A DNA stretch of 64,000 bases from Paenibacillaceae bacterium GAS479 (GCA_900105225.1 LT629764.1:446098-510097), one strand, 5' to 3'. Positions 51,567 to 59,931 are shown, numbered from the stretch's first letter. Program-made: numbers and translations. The notes: generated by a model from the sequence alone, not told the origin.

Positions 51567-52232
51567 TTAAGCTTCGAGCATACTTAATACTGCGGTTTTT
51601 CCGGTTTCATCCTTGCCTTTAATTTCTATATTAGTCTCATTAGAAATTGAAAATCGGGCAAACCAGATCGTACGACCATCTTGAATTGGGATCATTTTTG
51701 CAACCTGCTTATTTAGTGTCTGTTTATCAGTCAATTCAATATTTACAACATCCGGATCAAATGATTCCCCATAGACGATCGGCAGTTTCCCATATCTGTC
51801 CGTTCCAGTTCCTGGTACATATTCAATAATCAAACCCTTATCCTGCTTCAATTTGTTAAAGCTGCTGTACTGATAACTCCCACCTGTAACCCATTTCCAG
51901 CCTAACACGGTCTTCTTCCAATATTCCAAATTCAAATCAGCATATTTTTCAGCTAATTGACCGTAATTCTTTGTATAAAATACAATCACACCATCGTTCG
52001 TCCATTCTTTATGAACGATATCATCCATCTCAAAATCTGGAATGTTTAAGGTTTGATATCTTTCTGTAATGATTCCTCTCAAAGTCTGATCGATGCCTGG
52101 GTCAGTGGCCGGATTTGTCAGTTTCATCGGAAATAACCAAACGAACACGATAAATCCTATTAATACAATACACAATGTTGCTATCGATGTTTTCCAAAGC
52201 CATCGTGGTTTTCGCATCATTACCATCCTCAA
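51567..52232 (-). CDS. Hypothetical membrane-anchored protein
   Basis: A 221-residue protein with a basic N-terminus and one helix (about 13-35), then an external domain rich in beta-strands and aromatic residues (for example EYWKKTVLGWKWVTGGSY, LPIVYGESFDPDVVNIEL). I do not recognise the family. Its start overlaps the stop of the zinc-ribbon gene by four bases, so the pair is coupled. The base composition is more AT-rich than its neighbours. Confidence 0.7.
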   Translation of the reverse strand: MRMVMMRKPRWLWKTSIATLCIVLIGFIVFVWLFPMKLTNPATDPGIDQTLRGIITERYQTLNIPDFEMDDIVHKEWTNDGVIVFYTKNYGQLAEKYADLNLEYWKKTVLGWKWVTGGSYQYSSFNKLKQDKGLIIEYVPGTGTDRYGKLPIVYGESFDPDVVNIELTDKQTLNKQVAKMIPIQDGRTIWFARFSISNETNIEIKGKDETGKTAVLSMLEA

Positions 52233-52432
52233 CCAAAAAAGAGATCAATGATGTTTGAACCGGCAGACGATTGTTTGTTGTAAAACTCAGAATACCCGCA
52301 GCTCTCGCAATACACGACGACAAATTGATTATGCTGAACATCAAACATTTTGGAAAGACCCGTGCCGGTCATGGCTACTTCTTTTGTTTTAGCGTCCTTG
52401 CTTCCGCATTTGATACATCCCTTTTCAGCCAT
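52229..52432 (-). CDS. Zinc-ribbon protein (predicted nucleic-acid-binding)
   Basis: A 67-residue protein with a zinc ribbon from Cys6/Cys9 and Cys42/Cys45 (YCESCGYSEFY) and the conserved GTGLSKMFDVQ block. It matches the small zinc-ribbon family COG3478, whose role is not known. It overlaps the next gene by four bases. Confidence 0.82.
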   Translation of the reverse strand: MAEKGCIKCGSKDAKTKEVAMTGTGLSKMFDVQHNQFVVVYCESCGYSEFYNKQSSAGSNIIDLFFG

Positions 52433-52561
52433 ATTCCATCGCTCCCTGTCTATGATGTTACTTTATACGTTTCCAATCCTTGGAAGGTTGTGCTAATTTT
52501 GAACAAAATATAATCGCAAATCAAACAAAGCCAAAATAACTCTTTTCCAGGGTGGAACACC

Positions 52562-52609
52562 GAAAAAGCAACAGACCCCTGCGCTGACGCAAGGGCCTGT
52601 TGCTTTTTT
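52562..52609. terminator. Bidirectional terminator near the gene remnant
   Basis: AAAAAGCAACAG-CCCTTGCG-type arms pair on both strands, with U-runs on either side. It follows the truncated gene at 52629-53157 and keeps the look of its original 3' end. Confidence 0.75.
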
Positions 52610-52628
52610 GCTGCTGAACTCTCCGCGC

Positions 52629-53157
52629 TTATTCCTCCCCCCGGCCTGCCGTTTCCGGGGTGCCGCGCAGGAACACTTTCACATTGACTTCCGGCTTCGG
52701 ATCGCCCTCGAATCTGCAGCTGAACGACAGGTTCTGTCCGCCGTGACGAACAGTTGGCGCGTCCGCCGTCGCTTCAACGGTGCGCAGCAGGTTCCAGTTA
52801 ATGTCGTAAACATGACCGGTCCGGTCGCCGTCGCAGACCAAGTACTCGTTGGCTGTAATTTCCGTATCAAAGGTCATATAAGAGCCGTCGGTGTAAAAGG
52901 TGGGGCGTTTCACTGAAGCGTCCTCGTTGCCGTAAACCGGGCGGACACGCATCGTGAAGCGCAGCGGCTGCGCCTCATATTTATTGAATATCGCCCAGTC
53001 CGAGCCACCCGGCTGGCCGGGCTGCAGCTCTGTCGGACTGCATACAAACGGTTTGGGAATATGCACCGGATACAGCTTCCACCGCCCTGGTCCGTCCGCC
53101 TCTAGATGCCAGTCACCCTTCGGATCGACCATCCGCTCGCTGCCTCGTGTATTTCCA
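52629..53157 (-). pseudogene. C-terminal remnant of a large gene (5' end deleted)
   Basis: A reading frame of about 170 codons runs from just after a TGA at 53158-53160 to a proper stop and terminator, but it has no ribosome site or credible N-terminus; the first Met is at 53132. The protein starts in mid-domain (RGSERMVDPKGDWHLEADG) and is a beta-rich C-terminal domain with many aromatic residues (SDWAIFNKYEAQPLRFTMRV). It is probably the tail of a carbohydrate-active enzyme, which is inference. Upstream it abuts a truncated response regulator in another frame, so it is the downstream side of a deletion. Confidence 0.7.
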
Positions 53158-53239
53158 GATCAAAACCGAATTTATCGACTAAGTAACGGACACCTTCTCG
53201 TTCGAATTTGTCGTCGTCGACGATAAGCATTGTTAGCAT
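53102..53239 (-). pseudogene. Truncated response regulator N-terminus (YesN-like)
   Basis: From an ATG at 53237-53239 the frame encodes the start of a receiver domain: MLTMLIVDDDKFEREGVRYL, then EIHEAASG, with the acidic triad Asp8-Asp10. This is the usual opening of YesN/AraC-type regulators. After 36 codons the sequence leaves the family, reads nine unrelated codons and hits TAG at 53102-53104. The phosphorylation site and the DNA-binding domain are gone. Confidence 0.75.
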
Positions 53240-53371
53240 AACGTCCACCGCCTTTACCGTTCGGCATAATAGATTTTACAAGGGAGTTTAGCATAATCAC
53301 CGGAGATCGCACAGGCTTGAACGTAAGAGGCAGAAATGCCCAAGAAGAATATGAAAGAATGGTCAAGCTAA

Positions 53372-53515
53372 GCGCTCTGAGTTTCACTCGCCCATTAATT
53401 CAAATGGTGATTTCGTTAGCAACTGCTTAGATCGATTCAAAGGATTGCGTGAAGTACCGTTGGCAAAAAAACAAAGACGGGAGGAAACTGAGCTTGGCTC
53501 AGTCTCCTCCCGTAA
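53372..53515. repeat. Copy 1 of a palindromic element bracketing the melA module
   Basis: The segment begins with GCGCTCTGAGTTTCACTCG and ends about 105 bases later with the hairpin GGGAGGAAACTGAG / CTCAGTCTCCTCCC (53479-53511). A second copy with the same two parts in the same order and orientation lies at 56132-56246. Confidence 0.6.
53466..53515 (-). terminator. Terminator of melA
   Basis: On the minus strand CGGGAGGAGACTGAG-CCAAG-CTCAGTTTCCTCCCG is followed by TCTTTGTTTTTTTG, 21 bases after the melA stop. Confidence 0.85.
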
Positions 53516-53535
53516 GCATCTTCGATAACAAACTA

Positions 53536-54837
53536 TTAACGATATTCCGGCAGCCAATCGCCATGTGCTTCGATCAGATCGTCGCATAGGGAGATGATGT
53601 CGTCCATGGACAGTTCTGCAGCGGTGTGCGGGTCTAGCATAGCCGCTTGGTAAATATGTTCCTTGCGACGTGTAACGGCCGCTTCCAACGTTAGCAGTTG
53701 GGTATTGATGTTCGTCCGATTGAGAGCTGCAAGCTGCGGCGGGAGTGCACCAACATGAATCGGCTGAATGCCACCACGATCAACGAGGCAAGGCACCTCA
53801 ACACAAGCCTCACGGGGCAGGTTCGTGATCAATCCACCCGTGTTCATCACATTACCGCCGATTTTGAACGGAACGTCAGTCTCCATCGCTTCCATAATGT
53901 AGGAGGCATATTCCTCAGAACGCGTATGACTGAGATCGGCATTGCCGAGCAGCTCGTCACGAAGACTGTTCCAGCTGTCGATTTGATGCACACAGCGCCT
54001 CGGATATTCATCCAGTGGAATATTGAAGCGTTCGATGAGCTCCGGGTAATTGCGCTTTATAAAATAAGGATGATACTCGGCGCTATGCTCGGAGGACTCT
54101 GTGACATAATAACCGAACTTGAACATCAGCTCGTATCTTACCATGTCATGATGTTTTTCCTTCTGCTTCTCAGCGGCGCGGCGCTTGATCTCCGGATATA
54201 AATCCTCTCCGTCCCGAGTCGCCTCAAGCAGCCAAGCCATATGATTGATTCCAGCGATTTTAGTCTTAACTCCGCTGTGATCCAAGCCAAGATCATGGAA
54301 TAGATGCGGCACACAGCTTTGAACGCTATGGCATAAACCTATCGTATTCACGCCGCCGTAGGTGTTCATATAATTCGTCAAAACGGCCATCGGATTCGTG
54401 TAGTTCAGGAACAACGCATCGGGACATACCTCACGAATATCCTGTGCGAAGCCTTCCATAACCGGAATCGTTCGCAAATTGCGGAAAATGCCGCCAATGC
54501 CAAGCGTATCCGCAATCGTCTGACGGAGACCGTATTTCTTTGGAATCTCGAAATCAGTCACCGTACAAGGCTCGTAACCTCCGACCTGAATGGCATTGAT
54601 GACAAACTTAGCCCCACGCAGCGCTTCCTTGCGGTCCTCATATACATTAATAGCACAGGTGCTGCCGCTATTCCTCTTGATGGCATTCAGCAGTTGCTCT
54701 GATTCCTTAACGCGGTTTGGATTAATGTCGAATAATGCGATCTCATACGATTGGAGTGCCGGGGTCAAAAGCACATCTCCCAAAACGTTGCGAGCGAAAA
54801 CCGTGCTGCCTGCACCTAAAAACGTAATTTTATTCAC
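53536..54837 (-). CDS. melA: Alpha-galactosidase (GH4, NAD/Mn-dependent)
   Basis: A 433-residue GH4 enzyme that cleaves alpha-galactosides such as melibiose by a redox-elimination mechanism using NAD and Mn2+. The N-terminal Rossmann motif is FLGAGSTVF; the metal-binding Cys and His are in GLCHSVQ and AGINHMAW. The family also contains alpha-glucosidases and 6-phospho-glycosidases; overall sequence looks MelA-like. The start is GTG, with AGGAGGATTTAA six bases upstream. It is divergent from an AraC-type regulator that probably controls it. Confidence 0.88.
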   Translation of the reverse strand: MNKITFLGAGSTVFARNVLGDVLLTPALQSYEIALFDINPNRVKESEQLLNAIKRNSGSTCAINVYEDRKEALRGAKFVINAIQVGGYEPCTVTDFEIPKKYGLRQTIADTLGIGGIFRNLRTIPVMEGFAQDIREVCPDALFLNYTNPMAVLTNYMNTYGGVNTIGLCHSVQSCVPHLFHDLGLDHSGVKTKIAGINHMAWLLEATRDGEDLYPEIKRRAAEKQKEKHHDMVRYELMFKFGYYVTESSEHSAEYHPYFIKRNYPELIERFNIPLDEYPRRCVHQIDSWNSLRDELLGNADLSHTRSEEYASYIMEAMETDVPFKIGGNVMNTGGLITNLPREACVEVPCLVDRGGIQPIHVGALPPQLAALNRTNINTQLLTLEAAVTRRKEHIYQAAMLDPHTAAELSMDDIISLCDDLIEAHGDWLPEYR

Positions 54838-54886
54838 TTAAATCCTCCTCATTCACCGTGACTAATGTCGTTCATCAAGCTTCATA

Positions 54887-54900
54887 GGGAATCGCTTTCA
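54887..54900. promoter_or_regulatory. Candidate CcpA cre site upstream of melA
   Basis: GGGAATCGCTTTCA fits the cre consensus TGnAAnCGnTnnCA at all but the first position. It lies about 50 bases ahead of melA, a fitting place for catabolite control. Confidence 0.4.
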
Positions 54901-54917
54901 ATCGACTGATTGAAAGC
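54894..54917. promoter_or_regulatory. Perfect 10-base inverted repeat, candidate operator
   Basis: GCTTTCAATC and GATTGAAAGC are separated by four bases, GACT, between melA and its divergent AraC-type regulator. It overlaps the candidate cre site. It could be a regulator binding site or a hairpin in the melA leader. Confidence 0.5.
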
Positions 54918-55069
54918 TTCTGCAAAGCCATAATCCACAATTAGACTATAAAAGAAGCGGGGTTTCGGCACAATGGAAGTTTGAAGCTTATGGATGGACA
55001 TTTGTCGTTTGTTCCTATATCGTTGAAGGAAAAATCCTAGCTGGCTTTCTGCCAGAGAAAGGAACGGGG

Positions 55070-55954
55070 ATGGAAACCTCCACGCTACCGGATCACTATT
55101 TTTTTAAAGTCAGCGATAACCGTGAGCCTGCAGAAGCCAGTGAGCTGACCGTGTTGTTCAGCGGAGTAGGAAGCCCGGTAATCGGCCAACGCACTGGACC
55201 TGGAATCCATGATTACGTCCTCGTTCATACCATCATAAGCGGACGAGGCATGTTTAACTGCGATGGCGCCCAACATGCTTTAGCGGCTGGAGATACATTC
55301 GTCATTTTTCCAGGTCAACTTTTCCTTTATGAGGCGGATCGCATAGAGCCCTGGACATATAAATGGGTCGCGTTTCGCGGTTATGCCGCGCTGCAGCTCA
55401 TGTCGGAGGTCGGTCTGACCCCCGAGCACCCGATAATAACCGGAGTTAACGGGAATAGCGCACTTATTTTTTACGATCGACTCCAGGGAGCGCTCGTCGG
55501 AGAAGGCAGCGCCGCCGTAACAGATATGGAGGCAAGCGGCTGGCTGAGGCTGCTTCTGGGCGAATTCGCACGGCTGCAGCCGCATCATACAAAACCCGCG
55601 CCCCATTCCTCTGCGGCGGCGAAGCGGCAGGTGGACCAGGCAGCGCGCTGGCTGCAGACGCATATTGCGGAGCCGGTGTCCATTCAGGAGCTTGCGCACT
55701 CTCTCGGCTATCACCGAACGCATCTTTCCAAGCTCTTCCGCCGTTTTACCGGGCTCTCTCCGATGCAATACTTGCAGCAGCTTCGAATGAAAAGAGCGAC
55801 CGACCTGCTTGCTGCTACTGATTTGACGATCGAGCAGGTCGCCTCCTCTTGCGGTTATGCTGATCCGCTTTATTTCTCCCGGCATTTCCGGAGCAACTCC
55901 GGCCTGTCGCCTACGGCCTATCGGCAGAAGATCGCCGCAGAGCTTGGCTCCTAA
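55070..55954 (+). CDS. AraC-family transcriptional regulator (MsmR/RafR-like)
   Basis: A 294-residue regulator with an N-terminal cupin sugar-sensing domain (about 20-160; AGDTFVIFPGQ) and two C-terminal helix-turn-helix motifs (IQELAHSLGYHRTHLSKLF and IEQVASSCGYADPLYFSRHF). It is divergent from melA and is the likely activator of alpha-galactoside use. AAAGGAACGGGG precedes the ATG. A strong palindromic terminator follows. Confidence 0.9.
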   Translation: METSTLPDHYFFKVSDNREPAEASELTVLFSGVGSPVIGQRTGPGIHDYVLVHTIISGRGMFNCDGAQHALAAGDTFVIFPGQLFLYEADRIEPWTYKWVAFRGYAALQLMSEVGLTPEHPIITGVNGNSALIFYDRLQGALVGEGSAAVTDMEASGWLRLLLGEFARLQPHHTKPAPHSSAAAKRQVDQAARWLQTHIAEPVSIQELAHSLGYHRTHLSKLFRRFTGLSPMQYLQQLRMKRATDLLAATDLTIEQVASSCGYADPLYFSRHFRSNSGLSPTAYRQKIAAELGS

Positions 55955-56011
55955 GTAAACGCATGATCATGTTGATCAGATGATAGATCATAATCATGTA
56001 TATTGAATGCC

Positions 56012-56072
56012 AACTATGGGGCTGTCCCAAGAGTCGTCGTTAGATGACCTTGGGACAGCCCCATAGTTATTT
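56012..56072 (+). terminator. Long perfect-stem terminator after the AraC gene
   Basis: AACTATGGGGCTGTCCCAAG and CTTGGGACAGCCCCATAGTT form a perfect 20-base-pair stem, with a further inner stem around the apex TTA, then TATTTTG. The apex word TTAGATGAC also occurs in the terminator at 19084-19140. Confidence 0.8.
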
Positions 56073-56131
56073 TGATCGGCTCGTCCAATATTGGTTGGTG
56101 GCGCTGAATAAGTTTCGAATCGGGCTATGGC

Positions 56132-56246
56132 GCGCTCTGAGTCTCGCACGTGTATGAATTAAACCCCCTCCCTCCATGTGTAACGAAACTGAGAAGCCTT
56201 ATTTCAGCAAAAAGGGAGGAAGCTGAGCTTGGCTCAGTCTCCTCCC
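56132..56246. repeat. Copy 2 of the palindromic element bracketing the melA module
   Basis: GCGCTCTGAGTCTCGCACG at the left end matches copy 1, and the hairpin GGGAGGAAGCTGAG / CTCAGTCTCCTCCC (56214-56246) is identical to that at 53479-53511 except for one base. The stretch between is diverged. Confidence 0.6.
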
Positions 56247-56252
56247 TTTTGC
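56210..56252. terminator. Terminator after pyk
   Basis: AAAAGGGAGGA-CTGAG pairs with CTCAG-TCCTCCCTTTT, U-rich on both strands. The minus-strand reading ends pyk about 80 bases after its stop. Confidence 0.8.
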
Positions 56253-56332
56253 TGGTACAGCTTTATAAACTTCGGTTTTAAGGGCCTTTGGCCCCCCTTA
56301 ATCATTTTGCTTATACGCTGCAGCCTAAAGTC

Positions 56333-57754
56333 TTAAACCTGCTGAATCTTAATCAGGTTGGTCGCTCCAGACTTGCCGCTTGGCACACCGGAGGAGATGA
56401 CAACATAATCTCCTTCATTCAGCAGCCCGGTTTTGCCAGCGTCTACAATTGCCGATTGCAACAGCTCGTCCGTCGAGCTAGCTCTCTCGCCATGCACCGG
56501 AATGACACCGCGCAGCAAGCAAAGCTTAGCGATCGTCTTAGGCTCTGGCGTGATTGCAATAATCGGAGCTTTAGGACGGTACTTCGAGACCATGCGCGCC
56601 GTGAAACCGGATTCCGTCGGCGTCAGAATCGCTTTAGCGTCCAAATCCAGCGAGGAACCTACAGCTGCTTGACTGATTACTTCCGTAGTCGTCGTTGCAT
56701 GCAGCACTTGGCGAGTGCGGAATTGCAGGCGATAGTCCGCTAGCGATTCCGTTTTGGCTGCAATCGTGGCCATACGGCGCACCGATTCAACAGGATACTT
56801 GCCTGCAGCCGTTTCTCCGGACAGCATAATGCAGTCCGTGCCTTGAATAACAGCATTAGCAACGTCGCTCACTTCAGCACGAGTTGGACGTGGGTTAACC
56901 TGCATCGATTCCAGCATATGTGTTGCAACGATAACCGGCTTGCCAGCCAGATTACATTTATGAATCATTTGCTCTTGCAGCGCCGGTACATCTTCGACCG
57001 GAATTTCTACGCCGAGATCGCCCCTTGCGACCATGATGCCGTCAGACGCTTCGATAATCGCGTCCAAGTTTTCTACACCCTCGTCATTCTCGATTTTAGA
57101 GATGATTTGGATATGTCCAGCACCGTTCTCCTCCAGAATCTGGCGGATCTCGATAATGTCCTCTGCTTTACGAACGAAGGAAGCTGCGATGATGTCAACC
57201 TGTTCCTTGATGCCAAAATGAATATGTTTGACGTCGCGCTCCGTCACGCCAGGAAGGCGAGTGCGCACGCCTGGCAGATTGACGCCTTTGCGAGGCTTGA
57301 GCAAGCCACCGCTCAAAATACGGCAGCGAATTTCCGTGCCGCCGGATTGCAGCACTTGCAGCTCGATAAGACCGTCATCGATCAAAATCGTGCTGCCTTC
57401 CGACACATCCTCAGGCAGGCCAGGATAGTTGACTCCGATACGGGAAGCGTCTCCTTCCAACTCCTCGGTCGTCAGAATAAGCTCTTCGCCAGGAACGAGC
57501 GTGACATAAGGCTCACGAAGTTTACCGATGCGAACTTCCGGTCCCTTGATGTCCATCAGTACAGGTACAACAGCTCCAGCTGCTGCCGCAGCTTCGCGCA
57601 CGATGCGAATGCGTCCTGCATGATCTTCCAGCTCTCCGTGAGCCATATTGATACGGGCTACATTCATGCCAGCCTCGATCATTTGAATCAGGACGGGCAG
57701 CGATTCGCTTGCAGGTCCCAGCGTACAGACGATTTTTGTTTTTCTAATAGTCAC
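56333..57754 (-). CDS. pyk: Pyruvate kinase
   Basis: A 473-residue glycolytic enzyme that makes pyruvate and ATP from phosphoenolpyruvate. The catalytic block ISKIENDEGVENLDAIIEASDG and the metal/substrate helix VARGDLGVEIP are intact. It ends after the allosteric C domain and lacks the extra C-terminal phosphohistidine-type domain of B. subtilis Pyk (about 585 residues). ARINMAHGE replaces the usual RxNFSHG at about 33-41. The start is GTG after AGGAGGCTATAACT. A divergent AraC-type regulator suggests special control; this may be a second isozyme. Confidence 0.92.
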   Translation of the reverse strand: MTIRKTKIVCTLGPASESLPVLIQMIEAGMNVARINMAHGELEDHAGRIRIVREAAAAAGAVVPVLMDIKGPEVRIGKLREPYVTLVPGEELILTTEELEGDASRIGVNYPGLPEDVSEGSTILIDDGLIELQVLQSGGTEIRCRILSGGLLKPRKGVNLPGVRTRLPGVTERDVKHIHFGIKEQVDIIAASFVRKAEDIIEIRQILEENGAGHIQIISKIENDEGVENLDAIIEASDGIMVARGDLGVEIPVEDVPALQEQMIHKCNLAGKPVIVATHMLESMQVNPRPTRAEVSDVANAVIQGTDCIMLSGETAAGKYPVESVRRMATIAAKTESLADYRLQFRTRQVLHATTTTEVISQAAVGSSLDLDAKAILTPTESGFTARMVSKYRPKAPIIAITPEPKTIAKLCLLRGVIPVHGERASSTDELLQSAIVDAGKTGLLNEGDYVVISSGVPSGKSGATNLIKIQQV

Positions 57755-57886
57755 AGTTATAGCCTCCTATACATACTGCCTCTATTGTACCTCCGCATTC
57801 GCCAGGATTCGACATGCTATAGTATAATTAAAAACCTATAGTACGATTTTGGGATAGATGCTAACACGGAAGGAGGTAAAAGATAG

Positions 57887-58672
57887 ATGCAATGGACAAT
57901 AAGCCGATTTCAAGGTAGGCATCCAGTCATGCACTCCGTAGCAGTGAGGCCGATGTTGCAAAATCATCCAGCAATGCTCCTGCTCATGACCTACGGCGGC
58001 ATCCAGTTGAAGCTGACGGGTAAGGACGAGCCCATCTCCCTGCGCCGTGGAGAGCTTGCGTATCTGCCTCCTGGCTCCGATCCCTCGGTCATTCAACAGG
58101 AAGGCAAAGTATATGAGCTATATGTACTAGGTTTCACGGTGGAGCGCGATGAAATCAGGCAGTTGGAGCTGCCTGCATCTCCTCAATCCTTTAAAACGAT
58201 TCGTTACGACTGGATGCTGGAGCGATTCCGGACGTTGACTGAGGAAAACAAGGAGCGGTTGTCCAATTCAACGATTAGAGGCTGGGGCATCGTACTTGAG
58301 CTACTGGCACTTTGGAGCCGCGAGAATAGCACTGGAGCCGCTGCACCAGCGACAGCTCGTCATCTGGAGCGCATGAAGGAATTTATCCAGGATCGGTATC
58401 GGGAAAAGGTAACCAAAGAGGATCTTGGGCGCTGCATCGGCCGTACTCCCAACTACGCTGCTACACTTTTTCGTCAGGGAACCGGCCAGACGATCAGCGG
58501 ATATGTACATACGCAGCGGATGAAAACCGCCGTATATATGTTAACCGAATCTCTTCTTACCATAGAAGAAATAGCCGATTATCTCGGCTATGGGGAAGTT
58601 TCTTATTTTCAGCGCATTTTCAGGCGCTCATTCGGGATGCCGCCTTCGCATTATGCCAGCCGGCATGAATGA
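57887..58672 (+). CDS. AraC-family transcriptional regulator
   Basis: A 261-residue regulator with an N-terminal cupin-like domain (about 15-110; LRRGELAYLPPGSDP) and two C-terminal helix-turn-helix motifs (TKEDLGRCIGRTPNYAATLF and IEEIADYLGYGEVSYFQRIF). It is divergent from pyk across 132 bases and may regulate it in response to a sugar or glycolytic signal; that is inference. AAGGAGGTAAAAGATAG precedes the ATG. Confidence 0.88.
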   Translation: MQWTISRFQGRHPVMHSVAVRPMLQNHPAMLLLMTYGGIQLKLTGKDEPISLRRGELAYLPPGSDPSVIQQEGKVYELYVLGFTVERDEIRQLELPASPQSFKTIRYDWMLERFRTLTEENKERLSNSTIRGWGIVLELLALWSRENSTGAAAPATARHLERMKEFIQDRYREKVTKEDLGRCIGRTPNYAATLFRQGTGQTISGYVHTQRMKTAVYMLTESLLTIEEIADYLGYGEVSYFQRIFRRSFGMPPSHYASRHE

Positions 58673-58844
58673 GCTGCTCGCCCCCGGCTCAGGCCTTTTC
58701 ATCCGACTTACTTGTTACTGCCGGAAAAAGAGCCCGGTTCAGCCCTCTCATCCGGCTTGCCCGTTACATGCCGGATGAATGAGCTGATCTGGAGCGAATC
58801 AGACGTTACAGAGCGGACCCGCTGTCCGCGCCGTACTCTCGCTC

Positions 58845-59303
58845 CTAGAATTTTTCTTCCCGAGTATCTTCACTAATGCTAAGCTCTGGCTCATCATTGC
58901 TAATATCCAGATCTGGCAAACTTCCAGCGAGCTCTTCGAAAGACTCTACTGCTTCGCCGGTCGCAGAGACGCTGGATGACACAACAACTTCCAATCCAGC
59001 ATCCGCTTTGCGTTCCCAAAATTTTATTCCGGAAGCTAGACTGTCGGCTGTATTAAGCGCTTTTTCCTTCAGCGCAGCTGCACCTTCAACCGTTTGTCTG
59101 GCAGCATGTGTCGCTGTGCTGCCGATTTTTTCGCCCAATTGACTAGCTCCATCAGCCGCTCTGGCAGCACGATCGCCAATATCTGCACGCAGCTCACTGC
59201 CTGCCTTCGGAGCAAACAACAGCGCCGTTACCGAACCGATGATGCCCCCCGCTAATGCTCCCAGCAAAAAGCCACCGCTTTTCTTCGATCTTGATTTAAT
59301 CAT
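58845..59303 (-). CDS. ytxH: YtxH domain protein
   Basis: A 152-residue protein with an N-terminal basic stretch, a Gly-rich membrane segment (FLLGALAGGIIGSVTALLFAP) that is the YtxH signature, and a long alanine-rich helical region ending in an acidic tail. In B. subtilis ytxG-ytxH-ytxJ is a general-stress (sigma-B/sigma-H) operon. Here its start overlaps the upstream YtxG-like gene by four bases. Confidence 0.85.
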   Translation of the reverse strand: MIKSRSKKSGGFLLGALAGGIIGSVTALLFAPKAGSELRADIGDRAARAADGASQLGEKIGSTATHAARQTVEGAAALKEKALNTADSLASGIKFWERKADAGLEVVVSSSVSATGEAVESFEELAGSLPDLDISNDEPELSISEDTREEKF

Positions 59304-59815
59304 GTTTGTTCTCTCCTTTCAGCTATAGGGTTCCCAATCTCACGGTCAGAACATGCAGACGTTCTAAGCTTGGCGGCTGCACTGCGAATGTACATCCAGC
59401 CCTCAAGAGCCGCATCGGCAATGCCGATCGCTTCCTCAAGCTGCGGACGGTACTTACCAGCGGCCTGGCGCATCCGTTCTGCCGCGGCATCAGCCGTACC
59501 TGCAGCCCCATCGATAATCCGGCGCGCTGTCACTCCAGCCGTGTCCGCCGCAGCCCGCAGCGAACCAGCCGCCTCCGCCAGCGATGCCAGCCCATCCAGC
59601 TGCCGCTTTGCCTGCAGAGCTGCGTCCTGCATCGGCTCAAGCGCACCTCTTGCATCCGCGGCAAGGCCTGTGATCTCCTTAAGTGCCGCCGTTGAGCCTG
59701 ATTCAAGCTCAGTAACGAGGCTGCCGAGCCGCCGCATCAGGCGCGCTGCCTGCCACGATGTCCATGCTGCAGATGCGCTCAGCACAACAGCACAAACCGC
59801 AATCCACCATTCCAT
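59300..59815 (-). CDS. ytxG: DUF948 (YtxG-like) protein
   Basis: A 171-residue protein with one N-terminal membrane helix (about 3-22) and a long alanine-rich coiled-coil or helical region, typical of DUF948/YtxG. The ATG at 59813-59815 has TGGAGGTGA about six bases upstream; an ATG five codons earlier overlaps that site. It precedes ytxH with a four-base overlap, as in B. subtilis, but no ytxJ follows. Confidence 0.82.
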   Translation of the reverse strand: MEWWIAVCAVVLSASAAWTSWQAARLMRRLGSLVTELESGSTAALKEITGLAADARGALEPMQDAALQAKRQLDGLASLAEAAGSLRAAADTAGVTARRIIDGAAGTADAAAERMRQAAGKYRPQLEEAIGIADAALEGWMYIRSAAAKLRTSACSDREIGNPIAERREQT

Positions 59816-59931
59816 GCTTCTCACCTCCACGTCTTTTGCTGTTCTGGAACCGGGCGGGCGCCCACTTCATGGTGACAGTATAAGCAGCATGGGCTTGGCT
59901 TGACACAGATTACCCAACAATCGGCTAAAAA

